Source: Dethiobacter sp. (GTDB lineage Bacteria; Bacillota_D; Dethiobacteria; Dethiobacterales; Dethiobacteraceae). Taken from it: DNA of 58,735 nucleotides. The translations under genes and the position numbers were made by a program. This document shows, piece by piece, positions 17,334 to 26,303 of this stretch; the stretch's first letter is position 1; each line of letters begins with the position of its first letter. The stretch covers positions 1 through 58,735 of the forward strand of contig JAGXSQ010000020.1 of NCBI GenBank assembly GCA_018333395.1. The letters run 5' to 3'. Below the pieces are notes generated by a model. It ran no database searches. It was not told the DNA's origin and was given only the letters and a program-made list of their open reading frames with translations.

Positions 17334-17367
17334 TATGTAGCAATGACGGCCGAGAGAGGACGAAAAA

Positions 17368-18234
17368 ATGAAGCTTAATTTTGCGGAGCTTAAAAAGGGT
17401 GGTTTTCTGAAACAAGTCCAGGGTGATTATTTTGCCGTCCGTCTGCGGATAGCTGGCGGCAACCTGACGCTTGAGCAGCTGGAAACCATCCATCAGATGG
17501 CACAAAGGTACGGTCAGGGCTATGTTCACCTGACCACCCGGCAGGGGATGGAGATCCCTTTTATCCATCTTAAGGACATCGAAAGCGTCCGGCAGCACCT
17601 ACTGGCCGGCGGTGTACCCCTTGGCGTCTGCGGTGGTACGGTTCGTGGCGTGATGGCCTGCCAGGGTTCGGCTTTATGCCGCCACGGCCTGATTAATGCT
17701 AAAGAGCTTTCTGCGCAAATTGACGCACATTTCTTTGCCGCCGCCGTACCGGGTAAATTTAAGATCGCTGTCACCGGCTGTCCGCGCAGCTGTGCCAAAC
17801 CGCAGGAAAACGACCTTGGCTTTGAAGCGGCGGTTGTCCCGGCGTGTCATGCGGAATTCTGTATCGCCTGCGGCATCTGCGCGGAGACCTGCCTGGTCGG
17901 AGCCATCACCTTATCAGAAGGGGTCCCGCTTATTGACCGCGACATATGCACCCGCTGTGGAGATTGTGTAGCTACCTGCCCCACGAATGCCTGGCAAGCC
18001 AGCCAGGAGGGTGTGAAAGTATGGGCTGGCGGACGTATCGGTCGTGACCCAAAGCTTGGTGCTGTGGCGATTGACTTCCTCCCAGTGGAAAAAATCCCAG
18101 CGGTGATCGAGGCCAGCCTCGCCTTTTTCAGGGAGCACGGCCGGGCGAAGGAGCGTTTCGGTAAGACTCTGGAGAGGATTGGCTTTGACCGTTACAAGGA
18201 AGAGATGAAAAATGCAGCCGAAAAAGGCGCTTGA
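17368..18234 (+). CDS. Siroheme nitrite/sulfite reductase-like protein with 2[4Fe-4S] ferredoxin domain
   Basis: The 288-residue cytoplasmic protein begins with a nitrite/sulfite reductase ferredoxin-like half (GYVHLTTRQGMEIPF). The siroheme-[4Fe-4S] cysteines follow: CX5C at 98/104 and CX3C at 138/142. A ferredoxin insert has two complete clusters, Cys 165/168/171/175 and 194/197/200/204. It is shorter than DsrA/DsrB (around 400) and nearer to AsrC-like or Dsr-like proteins of anaerobes. The chemistry would be six-electron reduction of sulfite or nitrite, but small members of this group have no firmly assigned substrate. It follows the YeiH-type exporter on the same strand. Confidence 0.82.
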   Translation: MKLNFAELKKGGFLKQVQGDYFAVRLRIAGGNLTLEQLETIHQMAQRYGQGYVHLTTRQGMEIPFIHLKDIESVRQHLLAGGVPLGVCGGTVRGVMACQGSALCRHGLINAKELSAQIDAHFFAAAVPGKFKIAVTGCPRSCAKPQENDLGFEAAVVPACHAEFCIACGICAETCLVGAITLSEGVPLIDRDICTRCGDCVATCPTNAWQASQEGVKVWAGGRIGRDPKLGAVAIDFLPVEKIPAVIEASLAFFREHGRAKERFGKTLERIGFDRYKEEMKNAAEKGA

Positions 18235-18248
18235 CATACCGAAGACGC

Positions 18249-18277
18249 TTGCGCCATATAAGGTGCTAGTTTATACT
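18249..18277 (+). promoter_or_regulatory. Promoter of rimO
   Basis: TTGCGC (18249-18254) and TATACT (18272-18277) are spaced by 17 bases, 29 bases before the start codon. A perfect TTGACA at 18231-18236 faces TATAAG (18257-18262) at a poor 20-base spacing and is a weaker alternative. Confidence 0.6.
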
Positions 18278-18305
18278 GATCTTTGAAAACTGTGCGGAGG
18301 ATATT

Positions 18306-19640
18306 ATGCGGGAAATTAAAATCGCCCTTGTTTCACTCGGTTGTGCCAAAAACCTGGTGGACAGTGAAGTGATACTGGCTGGCCTACGGCAGGAAGGGTT
18401 CACCCTGACTGTCGAGCATAGCGAGGCCGAAGTGATTATCGTCAACACATGCGGGTTTATAGAAGCGGCCAAGGATGAGTCGATTGCGGTCATTCTGGCT
18501 AAAGCGCGTTTCAAGGAACAGAACTGTCGCCTGCTGGTGGCAACCGGCTGCCTTGCCCAGCGTTACGGCGAGGAGTTGCTGGCGGAAATGCCGGAACTAG
18601 ATGCTGTGGTAGGCGTCCATGACTTGCATGGCGTGTCAGAGGCCATCAGGCGCGGTCTTTGTGGCGAAAAGAAGACAGTGCTGACGGCAGGGGAGTATCA
18701 GGCGCCGGAGGACGCGCCGCGCCTGATGGCCACACCCTCGCATTCGGCCTACCTAAAAATTGCCGAAGGTTGCGATAACCATTGCACTTATTGCGCTATT
18801 CCGGCCATCCGCGGACCGTACCGCAGCCGCAGCCGTCAGGCGGTGCTCGCTGAGGCGCAAAGTCTTGTGGCCGGCGGTGTGAAAGAACTGAATCTGGTGG
18901 CCCAGGACATTACCGTGTACGGTCTGGACAGGACAGGCAAAATGGAAATACCGGAGCTGCTGCGGGAACTGTCTCTCCTCCCGGACCTAAGCTGGATCAG
19001 GTTGCTTTATGCTTACCCGGAAAGGCTAAGTGACCGGCTTATCGCGGCGGTGGCCGAGGAAGCAAAGGTTTGCAGGTACCTGGACTTGCCGCTACAGCAT
19101 GGCGCCGACAAGATTCTGCGTCGTATGGGCCGGAAACTGACAGGAGACAACATGCTGCGGCTGCTGGAAAAATTACGCCGGGAAATTCCCGGCGTGACTC
19201 TGCGGTCATCGTTTATTATCGGCTTCCCTGGGGAGAGGGAGGATGACTTTCAGCAGTTGTTGGAATTTCTTGCTGCCGCTCGCTTGGAACGTGCTGGCTT
19301 TTTTACCTATTCCCGTGAAGAGGGGACACCGGCGGCCAGTTTCCGCAGGCAGGTGGCAGAAGAGGTCAAACAGGAACGGCTGACGCAGGCCGTGGCGCGG
19401 CAAAGTGAAATCATGGCTGAAAAAAACGGTCAGTTAGTTGGCAGTGTGCTGACCGTGATGCTAGACGGCAAGTCAGCGCAAGATGCGGGGGTAACCTTGT
19501 CCCGGACAGAGGGACAAGCTCCGGAGGTGGACGGATATGTCCGGCTACGCGGTACTAGGGAGCCACACGGTACGCTTGTTCACGTGAGGATAACCGGGTT
19601 TGACGGTGTTGACTTGCTGGGGGAAATTGTTTCTTTTTAA
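18306..19640 (+). CDS. rimO: Ribosomal protein uS12 methylthiotransferase RimO
   Basis: This 444-residue radical SAM enzyme adds a methylthio group to an Asp of ribosomal protein uS12. The N-terminal UPF0004 domain has Cys13 (SLGCAKNLVDSE), Cys49 (NTCGFI) and Cys82 (TGCLAQ) for the auxiliary cluster. The radical SAM triad is Cys156/160/163 in GCDNHCTYC. A C-terminal TRAM domain follows. SLGCAKN.VDSE and NTCGFI distinguish RimO from MiaB. GCGGAGGATATT precedes the ATG. In many Clostridia rimO follows ftsK; here several genes intervene. Confidence 0.95.
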   Translation: MREIKIALVSLGCAKNLVDSEVILAGLRQEGFTLTVEHSEAEVIIVNTCGFIEAAKDESIAVILAKARFKEQNCRLLVATGCLAQRYGEELLAEMPELDAVVGVHDLHGVSEAIRRGLCGEKKTVLTAGEYQAPEDAPRLMATPSHSAYLKIAEGCDNHCTYCAIPAIRGPYRSRSRQAVLAEAQSLVAGGVKELNLVAQDITVYGLDRTGKMEIPELLRELSLLPDLSWIRLLYAYPERLSDRLIAAVAEEAKVCRYLDLPLQHGADKILRRMGRKLTGDNMLRLLEKLRREIPGVTLRSSFIIGFPGEREDDFQQLLEFLAAARLERAGFFTYSREEGTPAASFRRQVAEEVKQERLTQAVARQSEIMAEKNGQLVGSVLTVMLDGKSAQDAGVTLSRTEGQAPEVDGYVRLRGTREPHGTLVHVRITGFDGVDLLGEIVSF

Positions 19641-19668
19641 GATAGCGGAACATCGGTACTTTTCCCAG

Positions 19669-19697
19669 TTGGCTTCGCCCGGACGCTATGCTATAAT
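19669..19697 (+). promoter_or_regulatory. Promoter of the FtsH-like protease pair
   Basis: TTGGCT (19669-19674), a 17-base spacer and TATAAT (19692-19697), 27 bases before the first start codon of the pair. Confidence 0.7.
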
Positions 19698-19723
19698 GTT
19701 TTATGTAAACTGGCGAAAGGGCG

Positions 19724-20263
19724 ATGGCGATGAAGAATTTTAAATGGCCAGTGGCTGTACTGGTTTTCTTGCTGACTACTGCTGTTTTTGCGGGAGTAGT
19801 TGTGTTGCGTCAGCGCCAGCTGGTCAATGAGCCATTAATTAGGCGTCTTAACGACCTGGCAGGTGTGGAGTCGGTGCAGTTGCGTAGGCAAGACGGAGTA
19901 CAGGTCATTTCCGTGCGTCTGGCCTATGTGCCTGACCTAGCGACCACCTATCGGGAGCTTGACAGGGAGACCAGCAGTCTTCTGGGTCGAAAGAGCTACC
20001 GGCTGGAACTGCAGGATGCACGTGACGAGACTCTGTCTGCCGCTTTTTCAGAAGTACACTTAGCACTGTACGAAGGAGAGCGCCGCGGAAACTTTACTGC
20101 TATGGCAGGTCTGGTTAGTGCAACAATGGCGGAATTCTCTTTGCGTGAATACCGCTTGACAGTGGACAGAGATCGTATCTATTTTCAGGCTCGTAACGGT
20201 GCCTATCGCCTGTATGCTGTTATTGAGCGACGTAGCAACTCAGAGGCCGGTGAGCAGACATGA
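19724..20263 (+). CDS. Single-pass membrane protein of unknown function, partner gene of the FtsH-like protease
   Basis: The 179-residue product has a short basic cytoplasmic end, one membrane segment (about 8-28) and an extracytoplasmic domain of about 150 residues with no family I recognise. That domain is charged, without Cys, and looks like a mixed alpha/beta fold. Two in-frame ATGs (19724, 19730) follow GAAAGGG. Its last codons overlap the start of the protease gene in ATGA, so translation is coupled. The protease lacks most of the extracytoplasmic domain normal for FtsH, so this protein may supply an equivalent function in trans; this is inference from gene order and architecture only. 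Confidence 0.7.
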   Translation: MAMKNFKWPVAVLVFLLTTAVFAGVVVLRQRQLVNEPLIRRLNDLAGVESVQLRRQDGVQVISVRLAYVPDLATTYRELDRETSSLLGRKSYRLELQDARDETLSAAFSEVHLALYEGERRGNFTAMAGLVSATMAEFSLREYRLTVDRDRIYFQARNGAYRLYAVIERRSNSEAGEQT

Positions 20264-21738
20264 GCCGTGAAATTACTGCCGGCGGAGCAGCAGCACTACT
20301 GGTAGTGCTAGCCTGGCAGGGAGTAAACGTGACTCCGCTGCTCTTTTTTGCCGGCATGTTCCTGTTGCTCCACTATTTTGTGGGTACGAAGGGGGCAAGT
20401 AAAAACTTTGTCCCGGTGCGGCCAGGCAAAAACAGCGGTCTGATTGGGTTTGAGCAGATTGGCGGGCAGCAGACAGCAAAAAAAGAGCTGCTGGAGGCAC
20501 TCGATTTCATCCGCTTTCCCGAACGGGTTGCGCGTATGGGAATCCGTCCGTTAAAAGGCGTTCTGCTGGTTGGCCCGCCAGGGACAGGCAAGACGCTCCT
20601 AGCTAAAGCGGCAGCCGCTTACACCGAGTCAGTTTTCCTATCTGCTTCCGGTAGCGAATTTATTGAAATGTATGCTGGTGTCGGCGCACAACGGGTACGC
20701 CAGCTTTTTGACAAGGCGCGTAGCCTAGCGCTACGAGAAAAAAAACAAAGTGCGGTTATTTTTGTTGACGAGATGGAAGTCCTTGGTGGCAAGCGTGGTT
20801 CTCACGCTTCGCATCACGAGTATGATCAGACGCTGAATCAATTGCTGGTGGAAATGGACGGCTTACAGGCCGACGCCCGGGTAAAGACACTCGTCATCGG
20901 TGCTACCAACCGTGCTGACATGCTTGATGCCGCTCTGCTTCGTCCCGGACGTTTTGACCGGATCGTCCAGGTAGACCTGCCGGACTTAGCGGCCAGGATG
21001 GAAATTTTAAGTCTGCATTTGGGCAACAAACCGCTTGGAGAAGACATGTCCCTGGAAGAGTTGGCCCGGGATACGTTTGGCTTTTCCGGTGCTCATTTGG
21101 AAAGCCTGACAAACGAAGCCGCTATTCTGGCGATGCGGGAAGGCAGCGAAAAAGTGCGGCAGCGCCATTTTTCGGAAGCTGTTGATAAGGTAATATTGGG
21201 CGAGAAACTGGCCAGAAAGCCCGAGCGCGAAGAGTTGTGGCGAGTGGCCATACATGAGGTAGGGCACGCATTGATGAGTGAAACGGCGCGCCCTGGCTCT
21301 GTCTCTGCTATTACCATTACCTCTCGTGGTAGAACTCTGGGTTACATGCGCCAAACACCGGAGAAGGATAGCTACCTGTACACTCTTGAGCACCTGGAGG
21401 CGCAGATTGCTATCCTGCTGGGTGGGGCGGTAGCTGAAGAATTGCTTCTTGGCAATCGCTCCACGGGTGCTGCCGGGGATTTCTCGCAGGCGGTGGAGAC
21501 GGCCAAGAAAATCATCGCTTCCGGGATGTCTTCCTTGGGCGTCGTTTCTCTGGACGATCTGCCGGGCAGTATGCTACACCGGGTCGTACAGCAGATTATC
21601 GCAAGCCAGGAAGAGCATGTCCGCCTAGTCCTCGCGGGGCGGGAAGCGGTGGTTAAAGAGGTGGCCGTGTGCCTGCTGGAAGAAGAGAAGGTTTCCGGGG
21701 AGTTCTTGCGCCGTTTCCTGCCAGTTAAAACTGCCTAA
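20260..21738 (+). CDS. Compact FtsH-like ATP-dependent zinc metalloprotease
   Basis: A 492-residue membrane-bound AAA protease, against about 600-650 for housekeeping FtsH. Two short hydrophobic segments (about 8-20 and 25-40) are joined by only a few residues, so the usual 70-residue extracytoplasmic domain is missing. AAA motifs are intact: Walker A GPPGTGKT (105-112), Walker B with Asp170-Glu171, and second region of homology ATNRADMLDAALLRPGRFDR. The peptidase has HEVGH (332-336) and Asp407 in the place of the third zinc ligand. It should unfold and degrade membrane or cytosolic proteins. The pore loop reads FIEMYAGVGA. It overlaps its partner upstream by four bases and the convergent DUF3786 gene by four bases. 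Confidence 0.88.
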   Translation: MSREITAGGAAALLVVLAWQGVNVTPLLFFAGMFLLLHYFVGTKGASKNFVPVRPGKNSGLIGFEQIGGQQTAKKELLEALDFIRFPERVARMGIRPLKGVLLVGPPGTGKTLLAKAAAAYTESVFLSASGSEFIEMYAGVGAQRVRQLFDKARSLALREKKQSAVIFVDEMEVLGGKRGSHASHHEYDQTLNQLLVEMDGLQADARVKTLVIGATNRADMLDAALLRPGRFDRIVQVDLPDLAARMEILSLHLGNKPLGEDMSLEELARDTFGFSGAHLESLTNEAAILAMREGSEKVRQRHFSEAVDKVILGEKLARKPEREELWRVAIHEVGHALMSETARPGSVSAITITSRGRTLGYMRQTPEKDSYLYTLEHLEAQIAILLGGAVAEELLLGNRSTGAAGDFSQAVETAKKIIASGMSSLGVVSLDDLPGSMLHRVVQQIIASQEEHVRLVLAGREAVVKEVAVCLLEEEKVSGEFLRRFLPVKTA

Positions 21739-22406
21739 GTGGTGGATGGTAGCGGTGTAGCCCGGTGAATTTTGCCTAGCAAATCCGTGATAAACTCGCA
21801 GACAGCCAAGTCCTCGGTATGCAGATAGTGATTGGCCGTGGCGTCGAAGAGAATGCTGGAGCGGGCCGGAAACTCCTCATCTCCGGGCCAGACTAGGTAA
21901 AGCAGGGGAACGCGCGGGAAAAGATAAAGGAGCATTCCGGTGACGTTCCCTTGACCATAGGGTAGTCCGCCGAGCGGTGCGGCGGCTGCCGGCAGCATTT
22001 CCTCTGGGCAGGCGCCGAACATCTCTGCGAGCGGCTGCACAGCTCGCTTTTGAAACGCCCGGTCATAACTTCCGCCGCCGGCCAGTTGGCGGTAAGGGAT
22101 GTAGCGGTGGGAAAGAGGTGTTCCGTCAGCCCGGGACAGATAATGGAGCATCAGGATCTGGCAGCTAAAATGCGGCTCTAGGTTGCTGTCTAGATATTTT
22201 ATCTCTCCGTTAGGATAGGAAACGGTAAAGGGATGGTTAAGCATGGTGACGAAAAAAGCAGGCCGAGCAGGCTCAAAGTGACAGCCGCTATGGGCTGCTT
22301 TTTCTTGCGGGTCGCCAGCGGCCAGTTCCCTACGGGCCTGGTCCAGGGTAGGGCGGTAATTTTGCGGGTCGGAAAAAGGGAAAAGCGGGATTGCCGAACG
22401 GCTCAT
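21735..22406 (-). CDS. DUF3786 domain protein
   Basis: This 223-residue soluble protein has the DUF3786 hallmarks ILMLHYLSRADGTPL, PYRQLAGGGSYDRAF, and LLYLVWPGDEEFPARSSILFD. AAGGAGGTAAGGAT precedes the ATG. The function is unknown; the family occurs in strict anaerobes, often near corrinoid or C1 genes (from memory). Here it stands alone on the minus strand between the FtsH-like gene and yedF. Confidence 0.8.
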   Translation of the reverse strand: MSRSAIPLFPFSDPQNYRPTLDQARRELAAGDPQEKAAHSGCHFEPARPAFFVTMLNHPFTVSYPNGEIKYLDSNLEPHFSCQILMLHYLSRADGTPLSHRYIPYRQLAGGGSYDRAFQKRAVQPLAEMFGACPEEMLPAAAAPLGGLPYGQGNVTGMLLYLFPRVPLLYLVWPGDEEFPARSSILFDATANHYLHTEDLAVCEFITDLLGKIHRATPLPSTT

Positions 22407-22539
22407 ATCCTTACCTCCTTAGTTGTTGCAGGAAAGTTTTCGGCGTCGGCACCCATTTCCCTTTCCCAGACGGCTATAATTATGGTATGGTAGAAATGAA
22501 GGTTCCGAATAGGACTGCACAGTGAAAAGGGGAGGAAAA

Positions 22540-23118
22540 ATGGAAGAGCAAATACTGGACTGCCGAGGGTTAGCCTGCCCGCAACCGGTGGTGGAAACAA
22601 AGAAAAGGCTGCAAGAGGTGACCAGCGGCTTGCTGACGGTGCTGGTAGACAGTGAGACGGCCAAAAATAACGTGTTGAAACTAGCCGGCAGTCTGCGGCT
22701 GGAGGTGGCCGTCCGCCCTCAAAAAAGCGGATTTGCTATTTCGCTGCGCACTGACAGCGCCAAGGCGCAAACAAACGTCCACGGGCGAGGCCGGACCTTG
22801 CTTGTTACGGCTGATGTCCTAGGGCGCGGTAGTGAGGAATTGGGTGTGCTGCTAATGAAGTCTTTTTTTTATGCCCTAGCGGAAAACGATGTGTTGCCGG
22901 AGTCTGTAACCCTGCTTAACTCTGGCGTCAGACTGGCGTGCGAAGGTTCACCGGTGCTCGACAGTTTAGCCAAGCTGGAGGCACGCGGCGTCGTGCTCCA
23001 GTCCTGCGGTCTCTGCTTAGAATATTTTCAGTTGCAGGATAAACGGCAGGCAGGCACAGTAACCAATATGTATGCAATTGTAGATCAACTTCTGGCTGCA
23101 GAGACCGTGATTCTGTAA
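22540..23118 (+). CDS. yedF: YedF-type sulfurtransferase-like protein (TusA domain plus DsrE-like domain)
   Basis: A 192-residue protein starting at the ATG after GGGGAGGAAAA. Residues 1-70 are a TusA/SirA domain with the conserved Cys in LDCRGLACPQPVV. The second half is DsrE-like, with GSEELGVLLMKSFFYAL and a conserved Cys pair in LQSCGLCLEYF. Family members are annotated as selenium-metabolism YedF and often lie near selenium or persulfide genes. No such gene is adjacent here, so the role in sulfur or selenium trafficking is inferred. A TATAAT at 22475-22480 may belong to its promoter, without a good -35. Confidence 0.85.
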   Translation: MEEQILDCRGLACPQPVVETKKRLQEVTSGLLTVLVDSETAKNNVLKLAGSLRLEVAVRPQKSGFAISLRTDSAKAQTNVHGRGRTLLVTADVLGRGSEELGVLLMKSFFYALAENDVLPESVTLLNSGVRLACEGSPVLDSLAKLEARGVVLQSCGLCLEYFQLQDKRQAGTVTNMYAIVDQLLAAETVIL

Positions 23119-23235
23119 ACTACCCGCCACCTGAAGAAGTGTGGACTTCTTGCTAGAAGGATGGTTAAAACGAAGCAGGAATATTGCCTCGTCCAGCGAA
23201 TATATGTTTGTATAATCACGGCGGGGAGGAAAACC

Positions 23236-23742
23236 ATGCGGATCATCGGGGTGGACCCTGGTCTGGCCATAACTGGCTATGGAGTGGTGGAAAGCGATGG
23301 CTACTGCAGCCGCCTGGTGGATTTTGGCTGCATACGTACCGCTGCTGATGTGGCCTGTCCGGAGCGGCTGGAGCGTATTTACCGGGAATTAGGCGCTGTG
23401 CTGGCCCGAACCGGCCCGTCTGTCATGGCGGTGGAGAAGCTTTTTTTCAGCAAAAATAGTAGTAGCGCCATGCAGGTGGGTGAAGCTCGCGGTGTCGTCA
23501 TGCTGGCAGGACGTCATGCTAATTTACCGGTCTTTGAATATACTCCGCTACAGGTAAAGCAGGCCGTAGTCGGCTATGGCCGCGCTGAGAAACGGCAGGT
23601 CCAACAGATGGTCAAGTGTATACTGGCGCTCCAGGTCGTACCGGGTCCGGATGACGCGGCCGATGCCTTGGCGCTCGCCATCTGCCACGCTCATACCGGG
23701 CCAACAAGAGCGGTTAACCCCCGCGGTGGCAGGCATGTTTAG
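23236..23742 (+). CDS. ruvC: Crossover junction endodeoxyribonuclease RuvC
   Basis: The 168-residue nuclease resolves Holliday junctions made by RuvAB branch migration. Acidic catalytic residues are seen in GVDPGL near the start, AVEKLFF in the middle and DDAADALALAI near the end. GGGGAGGAAAACC precedes the ATG at 23236; an in-frame ATG 75 bases upstream lacks such a site. A TATAAT at 23211-23216 lies just before it with no good -35. The end overlaps ruvA by 8 bases. Confidence 0.95.
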   Translation: MRIIGVDPGLAITGYGVVESDGYCSRLVDFGCIRTAADVACPERLERIYRELGAVLARTGPSVMAVEKLFFSKNSSSAMQVGEARGVVMLAGRHANLPVFEYTPLQVKQAVVGYGRAEKRQVQQMVKCILALQVVPGPDDAADALALAICHAHTGPTRAVNPRGGRHV

Positions 23743-24388
23743 CTATCTTTGCGGCAGGCTAGTGCAGAAGGGCAAGGATTTTGTCATCGTAGACAACCAT
23801 GGTATCGGCTACCGCCTGGCCGTCCCTGCCTCCTCATTGGCAATGATGCCCGGTAGCGAGGAAGAAGTCAAGCTTTATACATACCTGGCTGTGCGAGAAG
23901 ACGGGATGGCGTTATACGGGTTTTTGACGGTCGCGGAGCAAGACTTATTTGAACTGCTGCTGTCTGTGTCCGGTATTGGTCCCAAAGCGTCGCTGGCTGT
24001 TCTTTCTGCCCTGCCGCCGGATGCTTTTTGCCTGGCCGTATTGCAGGAGAACGTACAGACACTCACCCGGGTGCCTGGTATCGGGCCAAAGTCAGCCAAG
24101 CGGTTGATTTTAGAATTGAAGGACAGGGTGGCTGTTCCAGACATCCGGGCTATCCCACAAACGGTGATGGGGCATGGCGCTGGAGACGTATACAGCGACG
24201 CTTTTGCGGCGCTCGTTTCTCTCGGCTACAGTGGGGCAGAGGCGCAGGCAGCGTTGCAGGAGGCGCACGGAAACGGGGAAAAGGAGTTAAGCGGCCCGGC
24301 GTTAGTAAAAGGCGCCTTGAGACAACTGGGCCAATTACCTGCTTCCGCGGGGACAAGCCCATCCCCGAAGAAAGGGGGAAAAGACTAG
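23735..24388 (+). CDS. ruvA: Holliday junction branch migration protein RuvA
   Basis: This 217-residue DNA-binding subunit tetramerises on the four-way junction and loads RuvB. It has the N-terminal OB fold (MFSYLCGRLV), two helix-hairpin-helix motifs (VSGIGPKASLAVLS, VPGIGPKSAKRLILEL) and a C-terminal domain III that contacts RuvB (DAFAALVSLGYSGAEAQAAL). It starts inside the ruvC end, as usual for a ruvCAB operon. The last 20 residues are a low-complexity tail. Confidence 0.95.
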   Translation: MFSYLCGRLVQKGKDFVIVDNHGIGYRLAVPASSLAMMPGSEEEVKLYTYLAVREDGMALYGFLTVAEQDLFELLLSVSGIGPKASLAVLSALPPDAFCLAVLQENVQTLTRVPGIGPKSAKRLILELKDRVAVPDIRAIPQTVMGHGAGDVYSDAFAALVSLGYSGAEAQAALQEAHGNGEKELSGPALVKGALRQLGQLPASAGTSPSPKKGGKD

Positions 24389-24391
24389 AAA

Positions 24392-25411
24392 ATGGAAGAC
24401 CGGATTATTTCAGCGCGGCGCCAGAACGACGACTGGCAGGAGACAAGCCTGCGGCCGCGGTTACTCGACGAATATATTGGGCAAGCAAAGCTTAAAGAAA
24501 GCTTGCGGCTTTTTATTACCGCCGCACGCGAACGCGGTGATTCTCTGGACCATGTCTTGCTTTACGGCCCACCGGGACTTGGTAAAACAACATTGGCCAC
24601 TATCGTGGCGGCTGAGCTTGGTGTAGGATTACGCAACACGTCGGGGCCTGCTATTGAGCGCCCGGGAGACTTAGCCGCTATCCTTACCAATCTGGCAGCT
24701 TATGACGTGTTGTTCATAGACGAAATCCACCGGTTGCACCGGACAGTGGAAGAGATACTGTATCCGGCGATGGAGGATTTTGCGCTGGATATTATTATCG
24801 GCAAGGGGCCTAGCGCCCGTTCTCTACGCCTTGATTTGCCACCTTTTACCCTAATCGGTGCTACTACCAGGGCCGGGTTGCTATCTTCGCCGCTCCGGGA
24901 CCGTTTTGGCGTCGTCTCACGTCTGGAGTTTTACCGGGAAGAGGAGCTGTTGCAAATTGTGTTGCGAGCGGCTAGGATTCTGTCGGTAGAGGTTGATGGG
25001 GAGGGGGCACGTCTTATTGCGCGCTCGGCCAGAGGCACGCCCCGAGTAGCCAACAGATTACTCAAGCGCGTCCGTGACTTTGCTCAGGTCCGGGCAGGCA
25101 ACAAGATTGATGCTGAAGTGGCCAGTTCTGCGCTCATGATGCTGGAAGTGGATGCTTTAGGACTAGATGAAGTTGACCGCCATCTGCTGCGTGTAATGAT
25201 CGAAAAGTTTGGCGGGGGACCGGTTGGGTTAGATACACTTGCTGCCGCCATTGCTGAGGAGACGGAAACAATCGAAGATATCTACGAGCCTTATCTCATG
25301 CAACTCGGTTTCCTGCAGAGGACACCGCGGGGCAGAGTGGCGACTGTCTCGGCCTTCCGTCACCTAGGGTTGGCCACCCCGGCACAACTACACCAGGAAA
25401 CTCTTTGGTAG
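24392..25411 (+). CDS. ruvB: Holliday junction branch migration ATPase RuvB
   Basis: This 339-residue AAA+ motor drives branch migration with RuvA. Walker [10 protein letters not shown] is at about 59-67; Walker [10 protein letters not shown], sensor 1 GATTRAG and a C-terminal winged helix ([10 protein letters not shown]) follow. The gene starts three bases after ruvA and leads directly into queH, so all belong to one transcript. Confidence 0.96.
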   Translation: MEDRIISARRQNDDWQETSLRPRLLDEYIGQAKLKESLRLFITAARERGDSLDHVLLYGPPGLGKTTLATIVAAELGVGLRNTSGPAIERPGDLAAILTNLAAYDVLFIDEIHRLHRTVEEILYPAMEDFALDIIIGKGPSARSLRLDLPPFTLIGATTRAGLLSSPLRDRFGVVSRLEFYREEELLQIVLRAARILSVEVDGEGARLIARSARGTPRVANRLLKRVRDFAQVRAGNKIDAEVASSALMMLEVDALGLDEVDRHLLRVMIEKFGGGPVGLDTLAAAIAEETETIEDIYEPYLMQLGFLQRTPRGRVATVSAFRHLGLATPAQLHQETLW

Positions 25412-25417
25412 CATAAG

Positions 25418-25954
25418 ATGAAGATTTTGCTGCACATTTGCTGTGCGCCTTGCGCCACATACAGCGTGCGCAACTTTCAGCAGCAGGGCTATCTGGCTGA
25501 AGGTTTCTTTTACAATCCGAACATTCACCCCTACAGGGAGTTCAAGAGGCGCCTCGAGACTTTGCAGAATTACTGTGCCGCGGAAAAAGTGCCGCTATTG
25601 GTACGGGAGGACTATGAATTGGAAAAGTATTTCAGCAGTGTGCTGGCTTGTCCGCCGGAGCGTTGCCGCCTTTGCTACCGTCTGCGCCTCGATGAAGTGG
25701 CACGTACTGCGGCGGAAAGGGGCTACGCTCTCTTTTCGACCACCCTGTCTATCAGCCCTTATCAGAACCACGAAGTTTTGCGGCAGGAAGGGGAAGCGGC
25801 AGCCTCAAGATATGGACTAAGTTTCGTCTATGAAGACTTGCGCTCCGGTTACGGGGAAAGCATAGACATCTCGCGCCGGCTTAATCTTTATCGTCAGCCG
25901 TATTGCGGTTGTGTTTTCAGCGAAAGAGAGCGGTTTTACAAGGGGGGCACATAA
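25418..25954 (+). CDS. queH: Epoxyqueuosine reductase QueH
   Basis: A 178-residue protein of the former DUF208 family, the non-corrinoid enzyme that converts epoxyqueuosine to queuosine in tRNA. Conserved cysteines are all present: HICCAPCAT at the N-terminus, CPPERCRLCYRLRL in the middle, and YCGCVFSE at the end; they bind iron. tgt lies in the same gene group, but queA is not in the window. It replaces the cobalamin-dependent QueG of other bacteria. Confidence 0.92.
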   Translation: MKILLHICCAPCATYSVRNFQQQGYLAEGFFYNPNIHPYREFKRRLETLQNYCAAEKVPLLVREDYELEKYFSSVLACPPERCRLCYRLRLDEVARTAAERGYALFSTTLSISPYQNHEVLRQEGEAAASRYGLSFVYEDLRSGYGESIDISRRLNLYRQPYCGCVFSERERFYKGGT

Positions 25955-25955
25955 T

Positions 25956-26171
25956 ATGGAACAGTTAGGCCGTGTTTTGCTGCTGGCTGGCGCCTTGTTT
26001 CTTCTTCTCGGACTCTTGCTGACGGTAGGAGGGCGCTTTGGTTTGGGGCGGCTGCCAGGGGACTTCATTATCCGCCGGGAAAACTTTGTCCTGTACCTCC
26101 CTTTAATGACTGGGATTGTGTTGAGCCTTGTACTTTCCCTGCTCTTTTACCTCATGCGTAGATTCAGATAA
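25956..26171 (+). CDS. DUF2905 small membrane protein
   Basis: The 71-residue product consists of two membrane segments around the family motif GRLPGDFIIRRENFVLYLPL. The function is unknown. In Bacillota the gene often follows ruvB, as here. AGGGGGGCACATA precedes the ATG at 25956, two bases after queH. Confidence 0.88.
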   Translation: MEQLGRVLLLAGALFLLLGLLLTVGGRFGLGRLPGDFIIRRENFVLYLPLMTGIVLSLVLSLLFYLMRRFR

Positions 26172-26303
26172 AATACTGGCATTTCAGACTAACTAGTTAT
26201 CCTCGCAAAGCTTGCTTTCGCAAAAAAGGGGATGGAGACCTTTTGCAGGAGTTACAGATAAGCCTGGCGAAATATCTCTTTAGCAAGCTAGGAGGTTTGA
26301 CAC

